A model generated the notes under the pieces. That model was not told the DNA's origin. It did not search any database and saw nothing but the letters and a program-made list of their open reading frames with translations. This document shows, one piece after another, positions 1 to 8,348 of a stretch of DNA of 64,000 nt; within the stretch, counting starts at the first letter, position 1, and each line of letters starts with the position of its first letter. This DNA is from Actinoplanes lobatus (lineage in GTDB: Bacteria > Actinomycetota > Actinomycetes > Mycobacteriales > Micromonosporaceae). The stretch lies in NCBI RefSeq assembly GCF_014205215.1, contig NZ_JACHNC010000001.1, positions 8,986,501-9,050,500 of the forward strand, given 5' to 3'. The translations under genes were made by a program, and so were the position numbers.

Positions 1-923
1 TCGCGATCGCCCGGGCGGCCGCCGCCACCGGCACCGCCTACGTCTTCTCCAACCAGGGCTGCAACCCGATGGAGGACTGCGCCGCCGCGATGGGTGACGC
101 GTCCCGCTGGTTCCAGCTCTACTGGAGCAAGGACGAGCAGCTCGTCGACAGCCTGATCGCGCGGGCCGAGGCGGCCGGGGCGGCGGCGCTGGTCGTCACC
201 CTGGACACCACCGTGCTCGGCTGGCGGCCGCAGGACCTGAACCTGGGCTCGCTGCCGTTCAGCCGCGGTCAGGGCATCGCGCAGTACACCTCGGACCCCC
301 GGTTCCGGGAGATCGTCGCCGGGCGGCCCGCGCAACCGGCCGGCGAGGTGACCCTCGGCGCGATCCGCACCCTGCTCGCGATGACCCGCAACCACCCCGG
401 CAAGTTCTGGGGCAACCTGCGGTCGCCGGCGCCGCGGGCGGCCGTCGAGACGTTCCTCGACATCTACTCCAACCCCGGCCTGAGCTGGGAACACCTGGCC
501 ACGCTGCGGGGCCGGACCCGGCTGCCGATCGTGCTCAAGGGCATCCTGCATCCGGACGACGCCCGGCGCGCCTTCGACGCCGGTGTCGACGCGATCGTCG
601 TGTCCAACCACGGCGGCCGGCAGATCGACAACGCGGTCGCCTCGCTGGACGCGCTGGTCACCATCCGGGCGGCGGTCGGCCCGTCGCCGACGCTGCTACT
701 GGACAGCGGCATCCGCACCGGCGCCGACGTCTTCACGGCGCTGGCGCTGGGCGCGAACGCCGTGCTGTTGGGCCGCCCCTACATGTACGGGCTGGCGCTC
801 GCCGGCCAGAGCGGTGTCGAGGACGTGATCCGCAACGTGATCGCCGAACTCGACCTGACGATGGCGCTCGCCGGCGTCCCGGACATCGCGTCGATCAGCC
901 GGGACTGCCTGGTCGAAGCGTGA
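1..923 (+). CDS. FMN-dependent alpha-hydroxy-acid oxidase, lactate 2-monooxygenase-like (5' truncated)
   Basis: The frame is open from the first bases of the window, so the N-terminus lies outside. The visible C-terminal part carries the family signature SNHGGRQ (active-site His plus FMN contacts), the FMN-phosphate region [12 protein letters not shown], and GRPYMYGL near the end. The long insertion around [14 protein letters not shown] and the KFWGNLRSP stretch resemble lactate 2-monooxygenase rather than short glycolate-oxidase types. The enzyme would oxidise a 2-hydroxy acid using FMN in the cytoplasm. Its last 29 nt overlap the 3' end of the opposing MFS gene. The exact substrate cannot be read from the sequence. 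Confidence 0.9.
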   Translation, partial: AIARAAAATGTAYVFSNQGCNPMEDCAAAMGDASRWFQLYWSKDEQLVDSLIARAEAAGAAALVVTLDTTVLGWRPQDLNLGSLPFSRGQGIAQYTSDPRFREIVAGRPAQPAGEVTLGAIRTLLAMTRNHPGKFWGNLRSPAPRAAVETFLDIYSNPGLSWEHLATLRGRTRLPIVLKGILHPDDARRAFDAGVDAIVVSNHGGRQIDNAVASLDALVTIRAAVGPSPTLLLDSGIRTGADVFTALALGANAVLLGRPYMYGLALAGQSGVEDVIRNVIAELDLTMALAGVPDIASISRDCLVEA

Positions 924-2055
924 CCCTGGACCGTCGGATCGTCCCGGCGCTGGCCGCCACGAACGCGGCCAGCACCACCGGGATCCACAGCGCGGCGGTC
1001 AGGCCGACCACGGTGGCCGCCGCGCCGATGACGATCGGGCCGATCAGGAAACCGACGTAGCCGATGCTCACCACGGTCGACAGGGCGCGCCCGGCCCGCG
1101 CCGGATCGATCGCGGCGGCGGCCGAGAAGAACTGCGGCGCCACGCAGGACAGGCCCAGCCCGAGCAGGCCGAACCCGGCCACCCCGGCCACCGTGCTCCC
1201 GGCCAGCAGCCCGGCGCCCAGCCCGGCCGCGGCGACCACCCCGCTGGCCCGGACCAGGACGACCGGCCCGAACCGGGCGGCCAGCCGGTCACCGAAGACC
1301 CGGCCGACGGTCATCAGGATCGCGAAGGCGGCGTAGCCGTAGGCCGCGAACGCCTCCGAACTGCCCAGCTCGTCACGCAGGTAGACGGCGCTCCAGTCGG
1401 CCGCCGCGCCCTCGCCGACCAGGGTGCACAGCACCACCACCCCGAAGAACAGCAGCCACGGGTTGCGGCTTCTCTCCTCCGCCGGGGTCGCGGGCGCCGG
1501 GGTGGACGGCAGCACCCGGCGGGCCGACCATGCCGCCGCGGCCAGCACCACCAGGCCGACCGCCAGCAGGGTGGCGCCCACACCGATGCCGAGGTGGGCG
1601 AAGAGGCCGCCGAGCAGGGCGCCGGTGAACCCGCCGATGCTGTAGACGGCGTGGAACGACGTCATCACCGGCCGGCCCATGGCGCGCTCGACCTCGGCGG
1701 CATTCGCGTTCATCGCGATGTTGAGCGTGCCGTGCCCGGCGCCGAACGCGAACAGCGCGATCGACAGGGTCACCAGGCCGCCGGCGAACCCGGGTGGGAT
1801 CAGCAGCAGGCCCTCCAGGAGCGCGGCCGGCACGAGCACCCGGGAACTGCCGAACCGGTCGGTGAGCCGGCCGATCAGCGCCATCCCGGCGATGCAGCCC
1901 GCCGCGAAGGCCAGCAGCGCGATGCTGAGCCGGCCGTCGGTCAGCCCGAGCTTCTCCTTGACCGCCGGGATCCGCGCGGTCCACACCCCGAGAGCCACCC
2001 CGAACAGCAGAAAGACGAGGGAGGTGGCGATCCGGCCACGGCGCACGAGATCCAT
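895..2055 (-). CDS. MFS transporter
   Basis: The product has 386 residues and about twelve hydrophobic helices. It begins [19 protein letters not shown] and contains the MFS loop motif [14 protein letters not shown] after helix 2, with a second symmetric half ([18 protein letters not shown]). Length and layout fit a 12-TM major facilitator of the drug/sugar exporter type in the inner membrane. The ATG at 2055 is chosen because the helix-1 sequence follows directly; the frame stays open upstream but that extension has no membrane or conserved character. The substrate is unknown. It is divergent from the lipoprotein gene at 2095. Confidence 0.85.
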   Translation of the reverse strand: MDLVRRGRIATSLVFLLFGVALGVWTARIPAVKEKLGLTDGRLSIALLAFAAGCIAGMALIGRLTDRFGSSRVLVPAALLEGLLLIPPGFAGGLVTLSIALFAFGAGHGTLNIAMNANAAEVERAMGRPVMTSFHAVYSIGGFTGALLGGLFAHLGIGVGATLLAVGLVVLAAAAWSARRVLPSTPAPATPAEERSRNPWLLFFGVVVLCTLVGEGAAADWSAVYLRDELGSSEAFAAYGYAAFAILMTVGRVFGDRLAARFGPVVLVRASGVVAAAGLGAGLLAGSTVAGVAGFGLLGLGLSCVAPQFFSAAAAIDPARAGRALSTVVSIGYVGFLIGPIVIGAAATVVGLTAALWIPVVLAAFVAASAGTIRRSRVTLRPGSPG

Positions 2056-2094
2056 GGTCAGCACAGTAGACGGACCCTCTGACAGAATCGCTCC

Positions 2095-2592
2095 ATGTCG
2101 ATCACTCGATCGCTGGCGCCGCTGCTGCTGTTGACCGGATGTGCCGCTCAGGCGCCGGAGCCCGCGCCCGCGTCGGCAGCTCCCTGCCCGGCGGTGGTCG
2201 ACCACGTGGCCGAGCCGCCCGCGGGTTACCGCGTGGTCGGCGGCGACATCGCGCTGCCCGACGAGGAGACGGTTCACGAGCCCGGCGAGTCCGGGCAGGA
2301 GGGGCCGACCCGGTTGTTCGCCAAGTTCGGCCTGCTGGTGCGGGCCGGCACGACCGTCGAGTTGAGCCTTCCGCCGGAGTGGGGCGACCGGGCGCGGATC
2401 GCCTGGGGGCAGCGGGAACCCGCCATGTCGCAGACGGTCGCCGGCTGCCCGCCGGGCTGGGGTGACGGCGCGTGGTCGGTCCTCACCGGCGGCGTCTACG
2501 TGATCGAGCCGGACTGCGTGCCGATCCGGGTCGGACGGGATGCCACGGCCGAAGTGTCCATCGGGACCCCGTGCAGTCGGCCCGGCGGATAG
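2095..2592 (+). CDS. Putative lipoprotein, function unknown
   Basis: The product has 165 residues and starts with a short signal peptide ending in the lipobox LLLTGC, so Cys16 would be lipidated and the protein anchored outside the membrane. Ala/Pro-rich linker residues follow. Four further cysteines (CPAVV, GCPPGWGDG, DCVPI, and a C-terminal CSRPGG) suggest disulfides in the extracellular domain. No family is recognised. It is divergent from the MFS gene with only 39 bp between starts. Confidence 0.7.
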   Translation: MSITRSLAPLLLLTGCAAQAPEPAPASAAPCPAVVDHVAEPPAGYRVVGGDIALPDEETVHEPGESGQEGPTRLFAKFGLLVRAGTTVELSLPPEWGDRARIAWGQREPAMSQTVAGCPPGWGDGAWSVLTGGVYVIEPDCVPIRVGRDATAEVSIGTPCSRPGG

Positions 2593-2642
2593 AGGCCGTC
2601 CGTCCCTGACCGCCGGGGATACCGCCGAGAACGCTCGACGGC

Positions 2643-3098
2643 ATGGTTCAGACACTCCTCAGCCTGGTCGGACTGACCCTCATCGGCGCGGCGGTGATCC
2701 TGGTCCTCCAGGGCTTCGCGGGCCGTCGCCAGGTGACCCGCGAGCTGGAGCACCAGCGCATCCGCTTTCCTGCCGACGGTCTGCCGGCCGCTCTCGCCGG
2801 GTACGCCGGACGGCCCGTGCGCACCGGTGCCGAGGCCCGCGCCTACTCGGAGATGATCGGCGGGCACGTCCTGTCGGCGACCGGCGGCCGCACCTACGCC
2901 GAGGTGTCCGCCGAGGCGCAGCGCAACACCGGCGACGAGAAGCTGGGCCGGCTGCGGCAAACGGCGTTCATGGGCGAGACCCTGCGCGGGGCGCTGCTCG
3001 GCGCCTATCAGGCCTGGCAGGTCACCCTGCTGGTGATCGGCCTGGGCGTACTGTGCGCCGCCATCGGGACCGGCTTTCTCGCTGTGGCACTGCAATGA
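2643..3098 (+). CDS. Small membrane protein, two terminal TM segments
   Basis: The product has 151 residues. Hydrophobic helices lie at the N-terminus (about residues 4-24) and C-terminus (about 125-148), with a charged soluble middle carrying ARAYSEMIGGHVLSATGGRTYAE. Codon third positions are strongly G/C, supporting coding. No family or function is recognised. It follows the lipoprotein by 50 bp and may share its transcript; the TetR/SMR operator lies just downstream. Confidence 0.6.
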   Translation: MVQTLLSLVGLTLIGAAVILVLQGFAGRRQVTRELEHQRIRFPADGLPAALAGYAGRPVRTGAEARAYSEMIGGHVLSATGGRTYAEVSAEAQRNTGDEKLGRLRQTAFMGETLRGALLGAYQAWQVTLLVIGLGVLCAAIGTGFLAVALQ

Positions 3099-3103
3099 GC
3101 CCT

Positions 3104-3136
3104 TCTTGTACGATCGTACTTGTACGTTCGTACAAG
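3104..3136. promoter_or_regulatory. TetR-type operator of the SMR/tetR operon
   Basis: Two adjacent near-palindromes are seen: GTACGATCGTAC (3108-3119, perfect) and GTACGTTCGTAC (3122-3133, one central mismatch). Both sit inside a larger inverted repeat starting CTTGTACG and ending CGTACAAG. The block lies 20 nt upstream of the GTG start of the SMR gene. Position and symmetry fit autoregulation by the TetR encoded downstream; this is inferred. Confidence 0.75.
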
Positions 3137-3155
3137 AGTGGATCGAGGGCTCACC

Positions 3156-3482
3156 GTGCACTACGTCCTCCTGGGCGGCGCCATCGCCGCTGAACTGATC
3201 GCCACCAGCCTCATGAAGGCGACCGACGGATTCACCCGGCTGTGGCCGACACTCGCCGTCCTCGCCGGGTACGTCATCTCCTTCGTCCTGCTCGCCCAAG
3301 CCGTCAAAGGCATCGAAGTGGGCGTCGCCTACGCCATCTGGTCCGCCGTCGGCACGGCCGCCATCGTCGCGATCGGCGCGGTCTTCCTGGGCGAACCGCT
3401 CACCACCGTTAAGGTGGCGGGCATCGCCCTCATCATCGCCGGAGTCGTCATGCTCAACCTCAACGCCAGCGGGGCCCATTGA
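3156..3482 (+). CDS. SMR-family multidrug/quaternary ammonium transporter
   Basis: The product has 108 residues and four helices, the usual length for EmrE/QacE proteins. The family features are visible: a membrane-embedded Glu in helix 1 (GGAIAAELIATSLMKAT), the segment GIEVGVAYAIWSAVGTA, and FLGEPLTTVKVAGIALIIAGV in helix 4. The protein would work as an antiporter dimer in the inner membrane, exporting cationic compounds against protons. The GTG at 3156 is preferred over an upstream ATG at 3120, which falls inside the operator. The stop overlaps the TetR start by 4 nt, so the regulator is translationally coupled. Confidence 0.9.
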   Translation: MHYVLLGGAIAAELIATSLMKATDGFTRLWPTLAVLAGYVISFVLLAQAVKGIEVGVAYAIWSAVGTAAIVAIGAVFLGEPLTTVKVAGIALIIAGVVMLNLNASGAH

Positions 3483-4033
3483 CCGCGCCGCGCCGCCCGC
3501 AGCGGGCCCGTGACCCCGAGGCCCGCCGGGCCGCCCTCGCCGCCGCCAGCATGGAGGTCATCGCGGAGAACGGCGTCGGCCGCACCACGCACCGGGCCGT
3601 CGCGGCCCGCGCCGGGCTCCCGCTCGGCGCGACCACCTACTACTACCCCACCCTGGACGACCTGATCGCGGCCGGGCTACGGCACGCCCTCGACGGCCTG
3701 CGCTCCGAACTGCTCGCCTGGGACGAGCGGCTGCGCGACGCGACCGACATCGCGCAGACCCTCACCGACCTGGTCCAGGAGTACCTCGCCGACCGCCGCC
3801 AGGTCCGCATCGAGTACGAACTGTGCGTCGCCGCCGCCCGGGACACCGCCCTGCGGCCACTCGCCGAGGCCTGGATGGAGGGCCTCCCGGAGATCGTGGC
3901 GGCCACCTTCGGCACGGAGGCGTCCCGCAACATCTGCGCCCTGCTCGACGGTTTCATCCTGGAGGCACTGGTCACCGGCCGCGAACTGGACGCACCCCGG
4001 CTCACCTCCGCGATCCGCAGACTGGCCGCTTGA
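3479..4033 (+). CDS. TetR-family regulator of the SMR pump
   Basis: The product has 184 residues. The N-terminal helix-turn-helix domain reads GVGRTTHRAVAARAGLPLGATTYYYPTLDDL style, with the typical YYY-x-LDDL helix 4. The C-terminal ligand domain is variable. The TTG start overlaps the SMR stop (TTGA), a coupled arrangement. Together with the operator at 3104-3136 this suggests a self-repressed drug-responsive operon. No alternative in-frame start gives an intact HTH. Confidence 0.85.
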   Translation: MTAPRRPQRARDPEARRAALAAASMEVIAENGVGRTTHRAVAARAGLPLGATTYYYPTLDDLIAAGLRHALDGLRSELLAWDERLRDATDIAQTLTDLVQEYLADRRQVRIEYELCVAAARDTALRPLAEAWMEGLPEIVAATFGTEASRNICALLDGFILEALVTGRELDAPRLTSAIRRLAA

Positions 4034-4070
4034 CTGTCACATTCCACCGGATCCACATCGTCCTTGCGAC

Positions 4071-4853
4071 ATGAGACTCTTCTCGATCGGCGACGGGCCA
4101 CCGCTGGTTCTGCTGCACGGTCTGGGCTCCACCCGGGCCGCCTGGACACCGGTGCTGGACCGGCTCGCCGCCACCCACACCGTCCACACCGTCGACCTGC
4201 CGGGATGCGGCGACACGCCACCGCTGCCGCCCGGCGTCCCGCCGACCCCGCGGCGCCTGGCCGAGGCGGTGGCCCTCCTGCTCGACCGGCACGGCATCGA
4301 CACACCGCACGTCGCCGGAAACTCACTCGGCGGCTGGGTCGCCCTGGAACTCGCGGCCCTGCGCCCGGTCGCCTCGATCACCCTGCTGTCCCCGGCCGGC
4401 CTGTGGCGGCGGCACACCCCGCTCTACTGCACGATCAGCCTGCTGCTCACCTGGGCCGGCTGCCGGTACGCCCGCCGCCCCCTGACCGCCCTGGTGGGAT
4501 CGGCGTGGGGCCGCCGCCTGCTGCTGTGGCAGTTCCACGCCGACCCCCGGCGGATCAGCCCCGAGGTCGCCCGGCGGGGCATCGCCGACCTCGGCCGCGG
4601 CCCCGGCTTCCGGTCCACGCTGCGGGCCACCCGCCGGATCCGCTACCGGGCCACCGAGCCGCTGACCATGCCGGTCACGCTGGCCTTCGGCGCACAGGAC
4701 CGGCTGCTACTGGCCGGACAGTCCCGGCACACCGGCCAGTTGCCGCCACAGACCCGCCGCGCCGACCTGCCCGGCGCCGGTCACGTGCCGATGGACGACG
4801 TTCCCGGCCTGGTCGTCGCGGCCATCCTGGACACCACGGGCGCCCGGCGATGA
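4071..4853 (+). CDS. Alpha/beta-fold hydrolase
   Basis: The product has 260 residues. It shows the oxyanion region LLHGLGSTRAAW, the DLPGCGDT loop, the nucleophile elbow GNSLGGWVALE (catalytic Ser about residue 86), an acid in FGAQDRLLL, and the catalytic His in GAGHVPMDD. It is probably a cytoplasmic esterase or hydrolase of unknown substrate. The stop overlaps the start of the downstream sigma factor gene (ATGA), so the two are coupled. It lies 37 bp after the TetR gene, possibly on the same transcript. Confidence 0.85.
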   Translation: MRLFSIGDGPPLVLLHGLGSTRAAWTPVLDRLAATHTVHTVDLPGCGDTPPLPPGVPPTPRRLAEAVALLLDRHGIDTPHVAGNSLGGWVALELAALRPVASITLLSPAGLWRRHTPLYCTISLLLTWAGCRYARRPLTALVGSAWGRRLLLWQFHADPRRISPEVARRGIADLGRGPGFRSTLRATRRIRYRATEPLTMPVTLAFGAQDRLLLAGQSRHTGQLPPQTRRADLPGAGHVPMDDVPGLVVAAILDTTGARR

Positions 4854-5695
4854 CCGCCGACCCGGCCGCCGCCTGGAGCGCGGCCCGCCCACGGCTGATC
4901 CGGGTCGCCTACGCCATCCTGGGTTCGGTCGCCGAGGCCGAGGACGTGGTGTCCGAAGGCTGGCTCAAACTGGCCCGCGCCGGGCCGGTCCACGACGTCG
5001 AGGCGTGGGCCGTGGTGACCGTGGCCCGGGCCGCGACCGACGTGCTGCGCTCCGCCCGGATGCGCCGGGAGACCTACCCGGGACCGTGGCTGCCGGAACC
5101 CGTGGTGACCGCGGACCCGGCCGACCGGGTCACCCTCGACGAGCAGGTCGGCTACGCGCTGCTGGTGGTGCTGGAGTCGCTGACCCCGCCGGAGCGCACC
5201 GCGTGGGTGCTGCACGACCTGTTCGGGCTGACCTTCGGCGAGGTGGCCGCTGTGGTGGGGCGTACCCCGGCGGCGGTCCGTCAGCTCGCGGTCCGGGCGC
5301 GGCGGCATGTGCGTGCCCGTACCCCTCGTCATGGCACGGACCCGGAACGGCACCGCCTGGTGGTGGAACGCTTCCTCGCGGCCGCCGCCGGTGGCCGCCT
5401 CGGCGACCTGGTCGCCATGCTCGACCCGGACGCCGTGGTGACCAGCGACGGCGGCGGCCGCCCCGGGACGGCACGCCGGCCGGTACACGGCGCCGACCGG
5501 GCCGCACGTTTCCTGCTGGCACTGGCCGCGAAGGCCGAACCCCTCACCCCGGTCACCGTGAACGGCCTGCTCGGCATGGCCGCCCACCGCGACGGCCGGC
5601 TCGACACGGTCATCGCCTTCACGGTCGCCGGCGACCGGATCCGGCGGATCGACCTGATTCGCGCCCCGGGGAAGCTGGCCGGCCTTCGGGCATGA
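4850..5695 (+). CDS. ECF sigma factor with C-terminal SnoaL-like domain (ECF41/SigJ type)
   Basis: The product has 281 residues. Region 2 reads LIRVAYAILGSVAEAEDVVSE and region 4 LTPPERTAWVLHDLFGLTF then VAAVVGRTPAAVRQLAVRAR. About 110 extra residues at the C-terminus form a SnoaL/NTF2-like domain (RHRLVVERFLAAAAGG, later DGGGRPGTARRPVHG). This architecture is typical of ECF41/SigJ sigma factors, whose C-terminal domain replaces an anti-sigma factor. ECF41 members often control an oxidoreductase or decarboxylase gene next door; here the partner is the coupled alpha/beta hydrolase. The start at 4850 is set by the ATGA overlap. Confidence 0.85.
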   Translation: MTADPAAAWSAARPRLIRVAYAILGSVAEAEDVVSEGWLKLARAGPVHDVEAWAVVTVARAATDVLRSARMRRETYPGPWLPEPVVTADPADRVTLDEQVGYALLVVLESLTPPERTAWVLHDLFGLTFGEVAAVVGRTPAAVRQLAVRARRHVRARTPRHGTDPERHRLVVERFLAAAAGGRLGDLVAMLDPDAVVTSDGGGRPGTARRPVHGADRAARFLLALAAKAEPLTPVTVNGLLGMAAHRDGRLDTVIAFTVAGDRIRRIDLIRAPGKLAGLRA

Positions 5696-5734
5696 ACCCC
5701 TTTCCGGTACGCCGATCTTGAACGCGCCACTCAC

Positions 5735-6553
5735 TCAGGAGGTCTGGGAGCCGTCGAACAGGGTGCACGCACCGGTGGCGGTGCCGACGCGGATGCCGTA
5801 CAGGTCGAAGACGCCGACCGTGACCTCCTCGGAGTAGCGATACGGGTTGCCGGAGATCGTATGCACGTATCCCGTGTCGCTCCAGGTGCCGTCGGCGGCG
5901 CTGACCACCCGATGCTCGATGTCCCACCCGCCGCCGAGGATCTCGTTGCGGTAGGTGGGCACGTTCGGCGTCTGCTGCTTGATCGTCGCGATGTGATAGG
6001 AGACCCGTGACGCCGATCCGCCGCCCGACGAATCGCCCACGGTGCCGCTGACGCCGTCGACGACGGCGGTCACCGTACCGGCCACCGGGTCGCAAGTGAG
6101 CGTGACGCTGGTCCGCTGGTCGTGGTCGCAGGTGGCCTCGCGGGTGGTCAGGGTGGCACCGGTCGCCGCGTCCTTGAACGTCACGGTCAACTGCTCGCGA
6201 TAGAAGAGGGCGGTCACCGGATCGAAGGTGCCGGTGTAACCGGCCGCGCTGACGTCACCCGAAGTCGTGGACGTGGTGGTCACCCTGAAGGGCTGCGCCA
6301 GCGGTGCCAGGACCGTCCTGGCGGTGGCCGTCACCCGGACGCCGGTGCGGCGCTGGAATTCGACGGTCACCTGCTTGGCCGGGCCCGGCACGAACAGCGA
6401 GCCGGAAGCCGAGGTGGTGATCACGCCGGTCGCGGCATCACAGGTGATGGTCGCCCGCAGCGGCGTCGCGGCCGAGGCGGCCGTCGCCGGCACCAGCAGT
6501 CCGACGACCACCGCCGACACGGCGAGGCCGGACAACACTCGCATTCTCAACAT
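5735..6553 (-). CDS. Secreted protein, function unknown
   Basis: The product has 272 residues. A clear Sec signal peptide (VLSGLAVSAVVVGLLVPATAASA, cleaved after ASA) is followed by a Thr/Ser/Val-rich beta-type sequence with three regularly placed cysteines in similar contexts (ATITCDAATGVI, EATCDHDQ, LTCDPVAGTV), suggesting two repeated beta domains, and a final GACTLFDG. No catalytic motif is seen. The ATG at 6553 has GGGGGA just upstream; an ATG at 6544 is an alternative. It is convergent with the sigma factor gene. Confidence 0.65.
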   Translation of the reverse strand: MLRMRVLSGLAVSAVVVGLLVPATAASAATPLRATITCDAATGVITTSASGSLFVPGPAKQVTVEFQRRTGVRVTATARTVLAPLAQPFRVTTTSTTSGDVSAAGYTGTFDPVTALFYREQLTVTFKDAATGATLTTREATCDHDQRTSVTLTCDPVAGTVTAVVDGVSGTVGDSSGGGSASRVSYHIATIKQQTPNVPTYRNEILGGGWDIEHRVVSAADGTWSDTGYVHTISGNPYRYSEEVTVGVFDLYGIRVGTATGACTLFDGSQTS

Positions 6554-6650
6554 CGATCCCCCGTAGATCCCCTATGGACGGATTGGGACGCCGACGGTAT
6601 CAGACATCGATGATGTTCAAACGCGTGCGCGGAGGAGCCTTGCGAAAAAC

Positions 6651-6664
6651 TCTACCTAGGTAGA
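6651..6664. promoter_or_regulatory. PadR operator (perfect 14-bp palindrome)
   Basis: TCTACCTAGGTAGA is a perfect palindrome ending 10 bp before the padR-like start codon. This CTACCTAGGTAG form is what is expected of autoregulating PadR-type repressors. The site would overlap the core promoter of the PadR/membrane-protein pair. Binding is inferred. Confidence 0.75.
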
Positions 6665-6674
6665 TATTTGGGCC

Positions 6675-7004
6675 ATGGTTCGCGACAGACGTCCCTCACC
6701 GCAGACCGCGGCCGTGCTCACCGCGCTCGCCGCGTCCGGCGAGGATTGGAGCCACGGCTACGACCTGTGCCGCGACCTCGGCCTGAAAGCCGGCACCGTC
6801 TACCCGATCCTCATTCGCCTCACCGAGCGCGGGCTGGTGGAGACATCCTGGGAGACCGACCCGCCGCGCGGCCGGCCGGCCCGTCATCTCTACCGGCTCA
6901 GCACCGCCGGCGCTGAATTCGCCCGAACCGTCGCCGCGACGGCTCGCACCGGGCAGAGCGCACCCGCCCCAGGCGCGGCCCGGCTCGCGCCCAGGACCAC
7001 CTGA
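6675..7004 (+). CDS. PadR-family transcriptional regulator
   Basis: The product has 109 residues, the size of PadR subfamily 2. The winged helix is visible: SHGYDLCRDLGLKAGTVYPILIRLTERGLVETSWE, then the wing GRPARHLYRLSTAG. The Ala/Pro-rich tail is variable. It would bind the palindrome immediately upstream and control itself and the membrane protein that starts 15 bp after its stop. Confidence 0.85.
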   Translation: MVRDRRPSPQTAAVLTALAASGEDWSHGYDLCRDLGLKAGTVYPILIRLTERGLVETSWETDPPRGRPARHLYRLSTAGAEFARTVAATARTGQSAPAPGAARLAPRTT

Positions 7005-7019
7005 CGTTCGGAGGCCCCG

Positions 7020-8249
7020 GTGCTCGAAACCCTCTTCCTTGTGGTGGTGGCGCTGCCACTGCCGCTGCTTGCGCTCACGGTGCTCGTTGTCGAACTACGC
7101 GGCGCCGTGCGCGTGGATGGATTACGCGGGCTCGCCGCCCGCATCGGCGCCGCGCTGCGCGCCGGCATCCGGCGCCCCGTGTGGCGAGGGCTGCTCGCCG
7201 TCGTTGCCACGGCCGGCCTGCTGACCGCGGGTCTGGAGCAGTGCTATCTCGCCGCGGTGGCCAACGGATCGCGGTGGGGCTTCGACGTGGCGCTGCTGGC
7301 CGTCGTGCTCGGCCTGCTCCTCTCGGTCCTGACCGGAGGGCTCGTCATGCTGACAGCGGCCGCCGTGGGCAGGGCCCGCGGATTCGGGGCGGGCACCGTC
7401 GGCGGGCTGCTCACGCTGCTGGGCGTCGCGGTCGGCACCGCGGCCGCGCACCTCCCGCTGCGCGCGGCTTACCTGGCTGATCCGAGCGGGTTCCCCGTGG
7501 TGGACAACCTCGGCGCAGGCGACCTGCTGATCCCGGCCAACGCATTCCTCGTCGCGCTGCTCTGGGCTCTGCCCTGGCCCGTCCTCGGGGCCGCGCTCGG
7601 CGCCCACCGTGTCGCCACGGAGGCCCCGGCGCCGGTACGCGACGTCTGGCATCACCTGCTGAACCTGGCGACGACCGACCTGCCGGAAAACCGCGCCACG
7701 TGGGGTACCGCGCTGCGGGCCGAGCTCGCGTCGATCGACCCGCGGGCCGAGCGCCGCAGGTTCGCCCTCGGGGGTGCGTGGGCCGCGCTGCGCTCCGGCC
7801 CGCCGCAGGGCGCCTGGGTGCCGGCCGCCGGGGTAGCGGTGGCCATGGCAGCCGGATCGTTCGCCGCATCGCGCTGGTCACTGGCGCACGAGCGGGGCGG
7901 CATCCTCGGCTTCTGGATGTCCGTCCCGACGATCCTGCTGTTCGCTGTCGCGCTCCTCACGGCGTACCGCACCCGCTCCTTCGGCGCGGCGCTGCGCGCT
8001 TCGGCGCCGGCCGGAGCGGCCGCCATGGTTGCCGTGATCGCCGTCGGCATCCCCGAGGCCGTGATCTGGGCGAACCGGCGGGCCGGCTACCTCAGCACCG
8101 GCGACGCCGTGCCGCCGGACTGGCAGTCCGCGGTCGGTGACGTGCTGCGCCCGGAGTTCCTCGTCGCCATGGCCGTCTTCTGGATCATCGGCGCGACCGG
8201 TGGCGCGGCCGTGGGCACGGCGTTCGGACGGCTGCGCACCAGAACGTAG
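7020..8249 (+). CDS. Multi-spanning membrane protein coupled to PadR
   Basis: The product has 409 residues with about eight to nine predicted TM helices. A cytoplasmic segment near residues 200-245 (NRATWGTALRAELASIDPRAERRRFALGG) precedes the second helix group; similar segments are common in actinobacterial membrane proteins encoded next to PadR regulators. No transport or enzyme motif is seen. It starts with GTG at 7020, directly behind padR, so it is the likely regulated target. Confidence 0.65.
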   Translation: MLETLFLVVVALPLPLLALTVLVVELRGAVRVDGLRGLAARIGAALRAGIRRPVWRGLLAVVATAGLLTAGLEQCYLAAVANGSRWGFDVALLAVVLGLLLSVLTGGLVMLTAAAVGRARGFGAGTVGGLLTLLGVAVGTAAAHLPLRAAYLADPSGFPVVDNLGAGDLLIPANAFLVALLWALPWPVLGAALGAHRVATEAPAPVRDVWHHLLNLATTDLPENRATWGTALRAELASIDPRAERRRFALGGAWAALRSGPPQGAWVPAAGVAVAMAAGSFAASRWSLAHERGGILGFWMSVPTILLFAVALLTAYRTRSFGAALRASAPAGAAAMVAVIAVGIPEAVIWANRRAGYLSTGDAVPPDWQSAVGDVLRPEFLVAMAVFWIIGATGGAAVGTAFGRLRTRT

Positions 8250-8348
8250 CCGCAGCTCAGAATTGGCGGGTTTCCGGTATCGAGCGATCAATCACCGGTG
8301 GCAGCACGCTGGCGGGGTACCGATAGTGGCTACATGGTTGAACCAGGG

